Below are positions 1 to 17,221 of a DNA stretch of 64,000 nt, piece by piece. The notes under the pieces were generated by a model that saw only the letters and a program-made list of their open reading frames with translations, ran no database searches and had not been told where the DNA came from. How positions within the stretch are numbered: position 1 is the stretch's first letter; the number at the start of each line of letters is the position of its first letter. Source of the DNA: Cercozoa sp. M6MM (lineage: Eukaryota > Endomyxa: Ascetosporea); the NCBI GenBank assembly GCA_040357565.1, contig JBDODJ010000010.1. One strand, 5' to 3'. Made by a program: the position numbers and the translations under genes.

Positions 1-60
<60 letters not shown>
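1..60. repeat. (TG)n microsatellite at window edge
   Basis: A pure TG dinucleotide run opens the window. It lies in, or just beyond, the 3' part of the minus-strand gene that follows, so it is probably intronic like most of the other tracts here. Confidence 0.95.
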
Positions 61-61
<1 letters not shown>

Positions 62-62
62 T

Positions 63-668
63 CCATACAGCCCCAGCAAACAAAGGAACCACTGCGACGG
101 CGTTATGATGCCGCATGAGCGCTTCAACGGCCAGTGACACAGAACGCATGCTGCCGGCCGAGCGCTGCAATGTTTGAACCGGCCGAACTGTCATTAAGAG
201 CGGATCGCTCACCGCGATGCCCTATAACATACATGCACGTGCCGAACCAGAGCGTGCAGGGAAGCAAACCACATAGCGCGCACCCGGGTCGATACCGAGC
301 ACAGTGCCACGACCGCGAGTTGATGCTAGCAGTTTGCGCAGCTACAGACACGCATATGAAAAGACATTTCCACGAAAATACACATTTAAGCGTTGCGAAA
401 GAGCCGAGGGAGAAGCTACGCGCTTAAAGTCGTCAGCAGTCGCAGTTGCAGGCTCAAGCTTAGGTGAGCTGTCTCGGGTTCGTGCAATTACATGGCCAGA
501 AGATCGCAACTCACGCTGCCATTGCAGCTCATGGGCATCCATGCCTGTCGTACCTGCGCGCCCAAAGTGCAGTGAGCCCAACCCAGGTGACTCATCCTGT
601 TTCTTCTTCTTTCTTGTAGACAGCGCCGATCGGCCGCCTCGTTTTCGCGCTAAGTAGCGCTTTGACAT
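63..668 (-). CDS. Partial gene, possible RNase-H-fold (RuvC/RuvX-like) protein
   Basis: Reading leftward, ATG at 668 opens a basic peptide (MSKRYLARKRGGRSALS). A donor follows, then an exon rich in charged residues (GMDAHELQWQREL, then SSPKLEPATATADD) at about 430-550. A further exon near 240-330 reads KLLASTRGRGTVLGIDPG, and a last one near 70-165 reads SVSLAVEALMRHHNAVAVV before the TG run. The block LGIDPGAR resembles the first acidic strand of RuvC/RuvX resolvase-fold proteins, and the later block could be their conserved helix and strand. Exon joins between these blocks are not fully resolved and one join I tried gives a stop. The gene is cut by the window edge. It is head-to-head with the gene starting at 918. 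The family assignment is inference only. Confidence 0.3.
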
Positions 669-917
669 TGCGGCTAAACTACGCTGTGCTCTAAACATGC
701 CGAGGACTCGAATTGATACAGTAAAATTATTCTGTATTACAGTGGCAGTTTTTTTTTTTTTAATATGAATTGCTCGCCAGCTACTGTGCTTATCGGATCG
801 GAACGCCGTGCTGCGTGACTAAGTGCCTGTATTGTGCCACTTAGATACAGTGTTTGGCTGCACGCCAATCTGACAAGCCGCTCGGCGCTCACTTTTTCAT
901 CTGGCGCAGATTGCAGG

Positions 918-1699
918 ATGCGCTCGTCGCGTTCGAGTCACAAAACGAAGGCAAAAAATGCCGCTCTGCCTGCCAAGACAACGCAAAAGAGTTCTTCAAC
1001 CACCCAGATGGAGATCTCGCCGTCACGGCTCGTGCAGGTATGTATGCATGTCGTTTTGCACTTGCGTAGCTCCTGTATTGTTTTGTAGTTAAGTGCGTGG
1101 CTCGCGATGCTCGTATGGACTGCACAAATGCAGTTTGCGAGGTACATCGCACACGTACACTCAATACCCTGGTGTTATTACTTGTGTGCGTGTAGCACGT
1201 TTTTGTTTGTGTCGCTGTGTTACGCGGCGCTTCGGCACTGCGGTGAGCGGCGTCGGTACCACCTGCCCTTCCAGTGTTTTAACTGCTTATGTCACCAAAA
1301 CACGCGTCGATAGCCGTCGTATTGATCGCCTGATCGAAGCAGAGATACATAGTCAAATTCGTAAAACGCGGGGTACCACATTTGCCATACTACGCTTCCC
1401 GTTTACTCATCAATTAATATGATGTAGCTCATGGATGTACGTGTGCAAGTGAACCAAATCCCAAGATGACCGACGCCGTCAAAAATAACAAAAATGAAGA
1501 TCACCAGATATGTTTTTGCGGCGTTCGGCGGCCACGCACACCTGTGCCGGCCGAAGCGAGGTATGGGACACATTGGGAGTGCACGTTGTTCGATGCACGG
1601 ATGCACGTTGCAGATGCCACTGCAGTCCGCAACAGTGTCAACAGCGATGGAGCAAGCAACCTGATCGGTAACCGACGGAACTTTGTGTTGTGTATCGCG

Positions 1700-1769
<70 letters not shown>

Positions 1770-2611
1770 GTACGAAACAGCTCGGTGTTTACGGCGCTCG
1801 GTTTGACACGTGACAAGAGGCGAGATGTACTTTTTGTTTTGTGTTTGTGTCCTTTCCTCTTGCATCGTATGTATGCAGGACGAGTTGGAGCTTGTTCACG
1901 GCTGCTCCTTAATTCAGTATATTCCCTTGTAATAGCTGGATACCTCTCAGTGTACAAGATCGTTTAGCGTTTCTGATGATGGAACGATGGCTGCTTTGCT
2001 GCGGTAATGCCCACTTAAAAAAACAGCACTAAACCTCACTAAATCTCGTTCTATAGCCACTCGCGCGAGCAGCGGCAAGCGATGCATGACCGCGTGGCTC
2101 GCGAGGATTTTGAAGCTACCGTGCGCTTTTTGTTTTTGCTTTGATTCCCTTGTCAACTTCGTTTGTTTAATGTAGGTGCGACGGCTTGCGACGAAGCTAC
2201 CCGAAGAGAACATTAATTTCGATCACAGCAATCTTGAAAACAGCGATATGCGTGACGACACAGTGGCTGGGGCCTCGTTTTTTGTTCGATCCTTCTTGCA
2301 AGACATGGTACTATTTAGTCTGTTTCTCTTGGTACTGAACGCATGTACCTGTAGAATACGACGCAATCACGTAGCACGGTACTTCCGTGTTTGCAGCGAG
2401 CTGTTTCAGCACGTGTATGGGATCCCCCCCCCCCCCCTGCATAGGCTCCTATGGTCAAGCGCGCCAGCAAGGCTGCCAACCAACTCTGCAAGTGCGGCAG
2501 TGGACGTATTCGCTTTCTTGTGTCTTTTGACTGCTTCTTTGCCAGAATCAGAGCTATTGTGTGTTTGCAGGCAAGTACAAGAAGTGCTGCATGATCCGGC
2601 ACTCTAACTAG
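918..2611 (+). CDS. Protein with C-terminal SEC-C zinc motif
   Basis: The C-terminus is well supported. An exon near 2446-2497 carries CKCGSG, an intron of about 65 nt follows, and the last exon begins RKYKKCC before TAG at 2609-2611. Joined in frame this is a textbook SEC-C zinc-binding motif (CxCGSGKKYKKCC), found in SecA tails and many accessory proteins. Upstream exons read DELELVHGCSLIQYIPFVSD (about 1879-2013, one 39-nt intron), an acidic helical stretch (about 2050-2118) and VRRLATKLPEENINFDHSN (about 2176-2305). ATG 918 starts a Ser/Lys-rich leader, MRSSRSSHKTKAKNAALP, followed by a good donor at 1038. An exon at 1428-1667 reads in frame from one ending at 1372, but its phase does not fit the exon at 1879, so one middle exon is missing from my model. 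The catalytic domain, if any, is not recognised. Confidence 0.5.
1703..1767. repeat. (GT)n microsatellite in intron
   Basis: About 32 GT units on the sense strand, inside the intron that opens at 1668 of the SEC-C gene. Spurious Cys-Val or Thr-His ORFs run through it and are not genes. Confidence 0.95.
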
Positions 2612-4143
2612 TCACGGGTAACGTAAATCGACGCAACGCTTTAGTTCGAGTTCAGTCTATTCCGTTTAGAAACCGACTATCGTGCCGTGCGTACTCCTCT
2701 ATACCAGTACTCGACTAGACCTGAGGTGGGAACACCCGACGTGGTCTATACGATACGCAAGAGAGATGCACAGACGCAACATAGCGAGGAACAAATGGCT
2801 TCGACTTGATGGAAGTTGAAGGAACTGAAGCTGGCATAAGAGAAATCATCAATGCCACCATCTACGATGCAGAAAGAGTTGCAATATGGCAGTATATCAA
2901 ACACGTAAAGTAACAAGGAGAGACACTGATAGCTCAAAGGCAGGACCAGTTTTCAAGGCAATATTTCCATAGGAAGCAATTAGAGCTGCATCAAATGCCT
3001 CCGGTGTTAACCGACCTTGAAGAAACGTCATCAAGCACGATCTTCGAAATCCGTCACGGCGCCCGGAGCGCCGGGACAAAAAGAATGACAACAGAAAGTT
3101 AGAGTGGTTGTTTTTGTTTGAAGTTTTCACTCTTGTGATTACTAATCGGGCCGCGTGATAAACACCTGAAGGATACTACGCTGATCAAGACTTCACCCTC
3201 CGTGACATCTGCCGTGACATTGACACCTCGTCAACATTGAAGCCTGCGAGGCCAAGCTCGAGCAAGTTCAAGAGAATGTCCAGCTCAGCCGAGAGCTGGG
3301 CATCGATGCCGAAGACATGGCCATCCTCAACTGCCAGGAAATCTGGGGCACTTTCCCAGATTTCCGAGGATGGCTCATGGCCAACCCCCTCCGGATCCTG
3401 ACCCCCGGCAGCAAATCCTTGTACGCCAACACCGGCCGAAGGTGCATGCAACCCCTTGCATATTTTCAGCGAGTGTCAGTGCTCTACTGGCAAACCTGAG
3501 GGAAAAATTGACAGGGCAGACAGCAAAGACATGGATTTGGGCTAGCATGCAAAAGCTACACAGCTACCCAATGGGCAAAGCGACACGGCAGGGAGTACAA
3601 CGCTCATGCAGAGTGTTAACAATAAGGTAGTTGTTGGCGGCGGGAAGCTCTCTACTAAGCTGAACCCTTTCGCTACGAACTCAATCTGTTGTTCACATTC
3701 CTGAATCTGCTGTTCACAATTCCAACTCTCCCAGAACGAAGAAACAACAGGAGTGCTCAAGCGACCGAGGACCCAACACCAGTCTGTGAGTCTCAGAATG
3801 ACGAAATCGAATGATTTGTCATTTGTCAGATGGACTTGAGTAAGAGTTCGTAGTTCAGCCGATAGATGCCGATTGGATCGGCAAAGGTCCCGACGTCGAT
3901 GGTGAGGATCGACAGCTGCATTGACGTTTGAAACGCGTGCCCAGGTGCACTACGTCAACATCGAGACGGCAAGAAACTAGTCGCGTTTGCCATCTCACCT
4001 CCTCCCCGTGCAAGCGACTGCGCAAATTGCGCAAGAAACGCGCCGTTTCGGGACGGGAGTCGCTATGTGTTGTCAGTTGGTGTGTGGCATTAAGTGGCAT
4101 TAAGTGCAGCTGAGTGGTGTTTCCGTTTGACGTCGTGTATCGC
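2612..4143. other. Intergenic region with an unplaced coding-like stretch
   Basis: No firm gene. At about 3235-3498 (+) one frame is open and protein-like: LEQVQENVQLSRELGIDAED, then EIWGTFPDFRGWLMANPLR. It has no good start and I do not recognise it. It could be a lost exon or a worn remnant of a mobile element. On the minus strand, 2897-3130 is open (TFLQGRLTPEAFDAAL) with no further support. The stretch from 3780 to 4143 is the upstream region of the chitin synthase gene. Confidence 0.4.
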
Positions 4144-10551
<6,408 letters not shown>

Positions 10552-11387
10552 TGAAACATATCGTCTGAAGTTAACGTGAAGATAACTAGAAGATCATCTC
10601 CGCCTACAGTAAACTCGCAAGTCACAGCGATATCTACACACCCTAAATTTAAATATACTGATGTATCTGTTCAATACGATAAGATTGGTCAGGAGAGTGA
10701 TGAGTCATATGATTAAAGCCACAGCGCTACTAAAGACTGAATAAATTTAAATTAGTTACACGAACTCGGGCGCTACTGCCTCTACCTTGTTAAGGGAGTA
10801 TTTCTGGCCTGTCTGATAGCTCGGATCAGTTGGAGCGACTTCAGTTGTTCTTGGCATTCTCAAACCGCGTGCGATTCGCCTTATACTCAAGTCCATCTGA
10901 CATAATTTACATCCTGAGACTTCTACCTGGCATTGTCAAGTGTTGTGCAGACCTGACTTCCTAGCTTGAGTCAAGCTTTATACTGCTCATCGCACTTTGA
11001 CTGCAGGTATCTCTTCTCAAGCTTCCTTTTACGGAGCTTTTGTCCCTTCGCACTTGATACGTTCTGCCGTGATAGTGCTTGGGGTGTTTTTTAAATTTTA
11101 ATTACGATCAACAAGCCTTCGAGCTTCCAACGACCTTTTCTAAATTTAAATTTACAAGGGTATGTCTTCTAATCCTCCGCATCGACGCCATTCTAACTGA
11201 CGTTTAACCTACTTCCTTTATTTAGTCGTCTTCAATACCTTAACGCACATGGCGGGGTTTTTCGAGGCAGGATCAGAATCAAATCGCCATCTGCGCAGCG
11301 CTATATTTTAATGAAAACGCTGTTTAAGCGGCATTTAAGCCTTACAGCAAGAGACCTGCCTAAACGGTCCTTGATTTCTACAGTGGT
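10552..11387. other. Intergenic region, no gene seen
   Basis: About 830 bp between chitin synthase and the small orphan gene. No frame longer than chance. It holds at least three copies of an AT palindrome-like core (AAATTTAAAT) near 10645, 10745 and 11145, plus T-rich patches. Confidence 0.6.
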
Positions 11388-11786
11388 ATGAGTGACGAGA
11401 AAAACCCGTTGGACAAACTGCTTCCGTTCATCATCAGCACCCACTCCGTGTCGCTTCAAGACGCAGCTGCGCATTCCCAATCATATTTCTATGCGCCAGC
11501 ACTGCCCGGGCAAGTTGCAATTGCGCGTCCGTTCTTCGGGGCACAGAATCAAGAAGGGAGAGGCTGAAACTTGCTTTGGGTATGCTTGAAGCTGAACAAC
11601 CCGAAAGCGACAAACAAGTGCCAGAAAGTGGAGAAGTCGCTGCGCACCTTCCCGACTGTCCTCAGTTCGAGCCGAAGCGGTCTGCGGAAGACACTTGTTG
11701 GCATTTACGAGGTCGTTGTTGAAAACACCACGCTGACAGCGCTGTCACGCCGTCTCAATCGCGGCGAAGAGTACGTGAGGAACTAG
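11388..11786 (+). CDS. Small orphan protein, two introns (hypothetical)
   Basis: ATG 11388 opens MSDEKNPLDKLLPFIIST and continues HSVSLQDAAAHSQSYF. A donor near 11524 and an acceptor near 11543 join in frame to SRRERLKLALGMLEAEQP. A second short intron near 11710-11737 joins to ALSRRLNRGEEYVRN and a TAG at 11784. The model gives about 115 residues, mostly helical and charged, with no signal peptide, membrane segment or known motif. It lies about 240 bp from the 3' end of eIF2-alpha, so the two genes converge. The splice model is mine and untested. I do not recognise the family. An alternative use of the last donor (near 11771) would change the final residues. Confidence 0.4.
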
Positions 11787-12025
11787 CGTCGGCGCATTAT
11801 CGCGACTCTAGCGCCGGTGGAACGCAACCGAGAAGCCGACCGGACTTCCAGCTCCTCGAACGCGTTGTGTAATGCCCAATCAATCAAAAATGCTCAGTCA
11901 TTACGGCGTAATTACGAACCCTCTGTTCTCTGTGTACGGTACGCGAGTCGGTACCAGCACAGAGGATTCAGTTACTATGTATTGCGATTGGTGTGCGATT
12001 GGTGTGGAACTGAACTACGCTGCGT

Positions 12026-12096
12026 CTAATCCTCGTCCTCATCGCCAGCCGGTTGGTTCTCGGCATAGGCTGCCTCCATCATCTGCCGAACTCGCT

Positions 12097-12151
<55 letters not shown>

Positions 12152-13997
12152 TACGCACAAAGACAACACAGACAGACAGATACACGTACACACGTACACA
12201 CAACACAAGTAATGCCGAAAGTGTAAAGACGGTACCTCATCATCATCATCACCGACAGCACGCGGCTGCACATAAAATACAGACAAGTACATGCATGCAT
12301 GTACCTGCAATATAGAGAGTACGCGAGCAAAGACGGAAACGTTGCCGTTGCTCTTCTCGATATCGGTCTGTGAAGTACCAGGAATAGGGTCCAAAGATAA
12401 CCATGGGCTAGCACGCGGCCTACCTGAATGGCGTCAATGACCTGCTGCAGCTTCTCAATGCCGGCACGCTTATCCATCGACTGCAGCGTCACAATGAAGC
12501 GAGGGGGGCTACAAAGGGTACAAGAGGTATCCGGAGGCAGAAGAATAGAAAAAGAGAAAGGAAAATGCACGCGATTAGCTTGATGTCGACCTCATCGTCC
12601 TTGGATTCGTAGCCCCCATCGGCGTTTTTGAAAAGGTCGCGGCCCACCTGTACGTATATAGTTATAATGTCAACAACCGTACTATTCGATGTCCATACCA
12701 TGAGAGCGCGCTTAATGGCGTCAACACCCTCGTAGTCGACGCACGTCACATCAATCGTCGTTCGGAGCTTGTACCTACACGTGCATACGTCCGGGCGGAG
12801 TGGAGGAGAAGTTAATGTAGCAAGCCTACGTTTTGACCTTGAAGCACTCGCGCTTTTGCACCTCGCTCACGAGAATCTCGGCCACCTCGGGCTGTACCAC
12901 AAAAATCCCATTCGATGAATCTCAACGTCATCAGCAATAGAGACATGGTTTACGTCAATGTTGAACTCGCCAACAACCACCTGCCCAGACATGACCTTAG
13001 AGTACACACAGGGCATGAAAAGCAAAGCAGACAAAACTAACCTCCGGCTCAACCGCCATGCGACGCAGCGCTGCGAAGGCGTGGCCGTATTTGCTGTACA
13101 TCTGCCAACCGAACGCCTGCAAACACATTCACCGACCTTACCGCTTGCCACCTTGTTGAAGCAAACAAAGTGATGTCGCACCTCGTAGAGCGCAAGCTTG
13201 GTGGCATCCTTGTTGCCGTGCTTCTGTGTATAGACAGGATCAGCCCGCCAGCGTTTGTCCTATCCGTTAAACAAGGCTACCTCGTTGAGCAACTCAGCCA
13301 CACGGGCAAGCGTCGAATGCACATGCGTCGCCTTGGTGTATCTGCCCCAAAATGTGCATTCATACGTACCTGTACTTACATCACAACGCACCTATCCTTG
13401 GCGGCCTCAATCGCCTGGACACACCAAATCCCAAAGTAAAAATATCAAGGGAAGGGGGGGGGGTACAGCGGCGTCGCCCTCGATGTCCTTCTTGGACAGA
13501 TCGATGTCGCCGCGCTGCTCGTCTACGCGCATGACCGACGCGACGTCCTTCTTGCCAACGCGAATTAACCTTTGTACATGCAGGTACATATGCGTTGTGC
13601 GACAATGGGGGGGGGGGTAGCAACAACGTACGATTGCACGGAGCGAATGCGGCGCTTTGACAGTTGCGACATGAGAATCATACCTATGACAATGTATGTG
13701 CACCGCTTGCACTAACCCAGCACTTCCCGGTACCCTCAACGCCGTTGTACTCGAGAAGCTCCACATAGGCGCCGACCTAACCAAAACATGATATTCAAAA
13801 AATAAAGAAACCACATGCACGTCCCAGCATCTTACCTCGGTGATCCTCTTGACCTCCACGAAGACAACTTCGCCGACCTCGGGGAATTTGTTCTTGTACT
13901 ACGAGCACACGCCCACAGAGTTGGACACAACTTTAGCATGGGACACACAAACACAAAAAAAAAATCGCTTTACGAAGCGACAGTTCTCGCGCGACAT
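12026..13997 (-). CDS. EIF2S1: Translation initiation factor eIF2 subunit alpha
   Basis: Alpha subunit of the eIF2-GTP-Met-tRNAi complex and target of stress kinases. ATG at 13997 opens MSRENCRF, which splices to YKNKFPEVGEVVFVEVKRIT (S1 domain start). Then come ELLEYNGVEG, MILMSQLSKRRIRSV (near 13630-13680), LIRVGKKDVASVMRVDEQRG and DIDLSKKDIEGDA. The helical domain follows (THVHSTLARVAELLNE, KHGNKDATKLALYE, AFGWQMYSKYGHAF), then the C-terminal domain (TCVDYEGVDAIKRALM, PPRFIVTLQSMDKRAGI). The end is RVRQMMEAAYAENQPAGDED before the stop at 12026. The regulatory serine (Ser51 in human) is kept in LSKRRIRS. About twelve short introns, one with a CA tract and two with oligo-C runs. It is head-to-head with the J-domain gene, starts 184 bp apart. 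Confidence 0.95.
12100..12148. repeat. (CA)n microsatellite in eIF2-alpha intron
   Basis: About 24 CA units on the plus strand (TG on the sense strand), in the intron before the last eIF2-alpha exon. Confidence 0.95.
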
Positions 13998-14181
13998 GAT
14001 TTAAGCTTCAGCTGCCTCTAGCAATCACACTACGGGTCCGTGTAAAGAGCTCTCGGCAGCGAGGAGTTTTTTTCTTGTTTCCGGGACAAAAATAAGCGGG
14101 GCATACATCTGTCGTTCGGCGCGAAATCGCGATTTAGCGTTTACTCGACCTACGAGAACGGGAAATATTTTTGCCGCAAAC

Positions 14182-15751
14182 ATGGGTGTGACAAACTTAG
14201 ACTGCGATGTGTTCGCATGGAATGTGTGGCGTTATTGTTCGCTGTCTTTTAATGCTTCTTCATGTAGCTGTGGACGAATGGGAGCACAAAGCGCGCGAAG
14301 TGCTGCGCGCCCGGAACTTTTATGGCGTTCTTGGTGGTACACTTTGATGCTTGTAAGAAGTGTACTTTGTGTATTTTTGTGGCAGTGGATAGGAGTGCCA
14401 CGTCAGCTGAAATCACGCGTGCCTACAGGAAGCGGTAGCTGTTTTGCTCTAGTATGTTTGTACACGCACACCCACATTTTTGCGAGCAGGGCGATGAAAT
14501 TTCACCCGGACAAGAATCCCCGACGGGCTGAACTTGCTTCCGAAGTGTTCAAGAAGGTTACGAGTGCCTACTCCTGTCTCAGCGACGCCGAGAAACGCCG
14601 ATTCTACGATGCCACCGGTTCTGAATCGCCGCAACAACACGGTACCGCTTTGTTTACAGTTTTTGAAACGACAAAGAAGGAGGTGTGGTGCATGCCCGTT
14701 GTGCCTGATGGTTACAGGCATGAGACAGCGACAACATGCGCACATGCACATGCACCACGCCGATGTCGACGACTTGTTCCGCGCCTTTTTTGTACCCATT
14801 GTCCTTGTTCCCTTGCATTTTTCTGCTCCTCTGACTGCTCCTTTACCCTTTAACCCAGGGTCACCAAGGTGGTCCATTCATGTACACCCGTCGCGCGGGC
14901 CCGTTCCAACGACAGCACTTTTTCCGACAGCAGCGACCGCGTGCGCAACCTGAAGTAAGAACCATGTGAATAGATACGCCAACATCATGTCTGATTGCAG
15001 GAGAGGCCGTGGACGACGCTGTTGCTGCAGTTTCTGCCTCTCATTGTACTACAGCTGCCTGCCTTTTGTTTGTTTCGAAGACGCTTTTGCGTGTAGGTAT
15101 TGTTGCTGTCACAAGTGTTCACTGCGGGAGTATTTTCATCGTCCAATGCTGCTGCCGAACACTCCGACCTTTTTCGGTGCATGTGAGCGCCTTTGCGTCA
15201 TTATCAATTCGACCAATTATGTTCTACCTTCATTTTACTTTTACACCAACAGCTTGAAACGCGAGCGCGGCTTTTCGCGACGGCAGCAGTCGCAGCTGCA
15301 CCGCGACGAAGCCTACTTTGTGCCGCGTGATTTCCTGCACGTTGTGAGGTGCAGCTCACCTCTTCTATAATTTGCACCGTCTACCTCTATTACCTTCCCA
15401 CTTTACCCTCGCATTCATTTGGACTGTAGAGACGCAAACATGAGACAGCAGATAGATTCCCTTGTGCATCGCGCCTACTTGGTAGAATTCCCCCTGTATG
15501 CACGAATGCCGCCATGCCTTTTGATTTTCAGAACAAATACGCAAGCGAGTGTCACGAAGAGTACCGGAAGGCGCAAGATAAAGTTGCCACAGGCACGGCT
15601 GACAAGCAGGATTTCTTGCGCGCGTCCGATCAATGTCGGTTCTTTCATCCCTCCATCCATCGTCGGTGGTTAATGTTGTTTCTTTGTTTCCTGCGCAGAC
15701 ATGGATTACGTCAGGAGTTGTCAAAAGTACCAAGAATCCCTGTACTCCTGA
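14182..15751 (+). CDS. J-domain (Hsp40) protein, DNAJB12/DNAJB14 type
   Basis: Co-chaperone of the ER membrane that recruits Hsp70 through its J domain. The first exon is only ATGG (14182-14185). It splices in frame to AVDEWEHKAREVLRARNFYG, giving MAVDEWEHK. The J domain follows: VLGVDRSATSAEITRAYRK, then RAMKFHPDKNPRRAELAS with the HPD tripeptide, VFKKVTSAYSCLSDAEKRRF and YDATGSESPQQ. A Gly/Arg/Phe-rich linker (GGPFMYTRRAGPFQRQ) comes next. A hydrophobic exon, TLLLQFLPLIVLQLPAF (near 15010-15060), matches the single membrane span of this family, and FSRRQQSQLHRDEAYFVPRD resembles the DUF1977 region. The end is probably SCQKYQESLYS before TGA at 15749, which needs the donor at about 15631. 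Other final donors change only the last residues. Confidence 0.87.
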
Positions 15752-15968
15752 GCCGCGGCAGCCATTGAAGCGACGCAAGATTGCGTATGCGTGTGTGCGC
15801 CATAGTTCAGTCTATTAAGAAACCAACTACGTAGTTTCCCTGTACAGCGTCACAACTTGAAGCGCATGCTCGCGATCGACTGTAGCGTAGCCGTAATTGG
15901 TAGCCGTAATTGGTAGCCGTAATTGGTAGAGCCATAATAGAATGCGATGTAGCGTATGAAGCATCTGG
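15752..15968. repeat. Convergent intergenic spacer with 3 x 13-nt tandem repeat
   Basis: Between the 3' ends of the J-domain gene and the CoA synthase gene. Three perfect tandem copies of TAGCCGTAATTGG occupy 15888-15926. Nothing else is seen. Confidence 0.85.
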
Positions 15969-17221
15969 TCATTGAAGCAGCTCGTTGAGTTCACGCTGCA
16001 GGTTGGCTCGGCAGTTGTCCTCCAGCTACGGTTCCAGGTAACCCACATCACATCATTCACGATGCTCTATGCTGGTTTCAGTTGTACCGATGCAGCCAAT
16101 ACAGGCGTTCGAAAAAGCGCATTGGCGTTTAGGGCCTTCTTCTGCCACATGTGTACACAGTTGCAGGCGATACACGGGGTTTTGAAAGGAAGCTACGAAG
16201 CGCTCGAGAACCGCACACCTGCCTTGACGAAAGGCTTCAGGCGAAAAATGCGCATACTCCTCGCGAACGCCTCTGCAATATGAGGCAAAATAAAGGTATA
16301 ATGGCTAAATGGTGATTGTCATAGAAATCCCTACTTGGCGTACGCGTCATACTGCTCGGTCGAAGGAGCTCCCAAGATGGCGAGGTCGATGTCCAGAAAA
16401 AACTCGGCGTCCGTGGTTAACACTGGGATAAAACGGTCTCACAGGGAATGAGGGCGGGAACATAAAATGTGGCAGCTGAAAAGTATCACGGATGGTACGC
16501 ATGGACGGATCAGTGTGCGTAGCAGTGGAACGGATCATCGATGCCACTGAATAAAAGTGATCACGCAGTGACGTTCAGTGGCCACAGGCAGGCAAAAGAA
16601 AGTGAGATAGTACCATCCTCCGCAAAGTCAACGCTGATCTCGCAGTCTCGTGCAGTCTGCATGTGGCATGAGGTCACACGGAGCAGCAGATGGGTAGTGG
16701 GCAACAGGGATAATATGTGTCAGAACGGGCAAGACTGAAATACTTGGAGCCACAGAAGGGCACTCTGCTCTTCGTTGTCCTTACATGTACTGTCATAGAT
16801 GGCATCGTGAAACAGCGCGCAGCACAGCACGGCATGCACCTGCTCACGAGGAAAGGTGAAAAGAAGTAGAAATGCGTGTGAGAAATACCTGGTGACACAT
16901 GTGCCAGTGAGCCAACACGTGCCGTATGAGCGCAGCCACGTGCGCGGGCGAGTGGTACGCCCTGCCGCGCATGCCACTTAATGCGTCCTTAACTGCTGAC
17001 TGCCAAGCCACTTGCTTGTGCTGATATCAGGAGAAACAATAACAATAAGTGCCAAGTGGATAAAGATGGGAGCAGGCATTAAACGGTAACAAGAGCACCT
17101 CAGGAACTGCGGGGATCGAGGGAATGTCGGCAACATCGCCAGTGCACACGTCCGACGCAAAGCGCTCCCACTGGGAACACTCGCGCCACGTGGCTGCTCG
17201 CACACGTGCGCCTACATGTGT
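15969..17221 (-). other. HD-domain metal-dependent phosphohydrolase module (COG4339-like)
   Basis: C-terminal module of the CoA synthase model above. Blocks in order: GMRGRAYHSPAHVAALIRHV (17000-16930), HAVLCCALFHDAIYDSTC and KDNEEQSALLWLQVF (16830-16745), AEFFLDIDLAILGAPST (near 16400), GVREEYAHFSPEAFRQG and CAVLERFVASFQNP (16275-16180), LFRTPVLAAS, then LEDNCRANLQRELNELLQ and TGA at 15969. The YHSxxH, FHDAIYD and DNEE blocks are the expected metal-binding core. The DADLAILG-like strand and the RANLxREL tail are typical of this predicted phosphohydrolase family. Its substrate is not known. As a fusion partner of CoA synthase it could act on a pantetheine or nucleotide phosphate, but that is inference. 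Confidence 0.8.

Noticed and set aside
1428-1667. SRA-YDG or OTU domain in the SEC-C gene (RYGTHWECTLFDARMHVAD)
   Set aside because: A faint resemblance in spacing only. The hallmark glycines and the catalytic Cys/His or flipping-pocket motifs are not visible, and the splice phase downstream does not fit.
3185-3499. Possible mobile-element coding remnant
   Set aside because: The frame is open and protein-like, but no diagnostic motif, ends or repeats are seen, so it is left as unclassified intergenic sequence.
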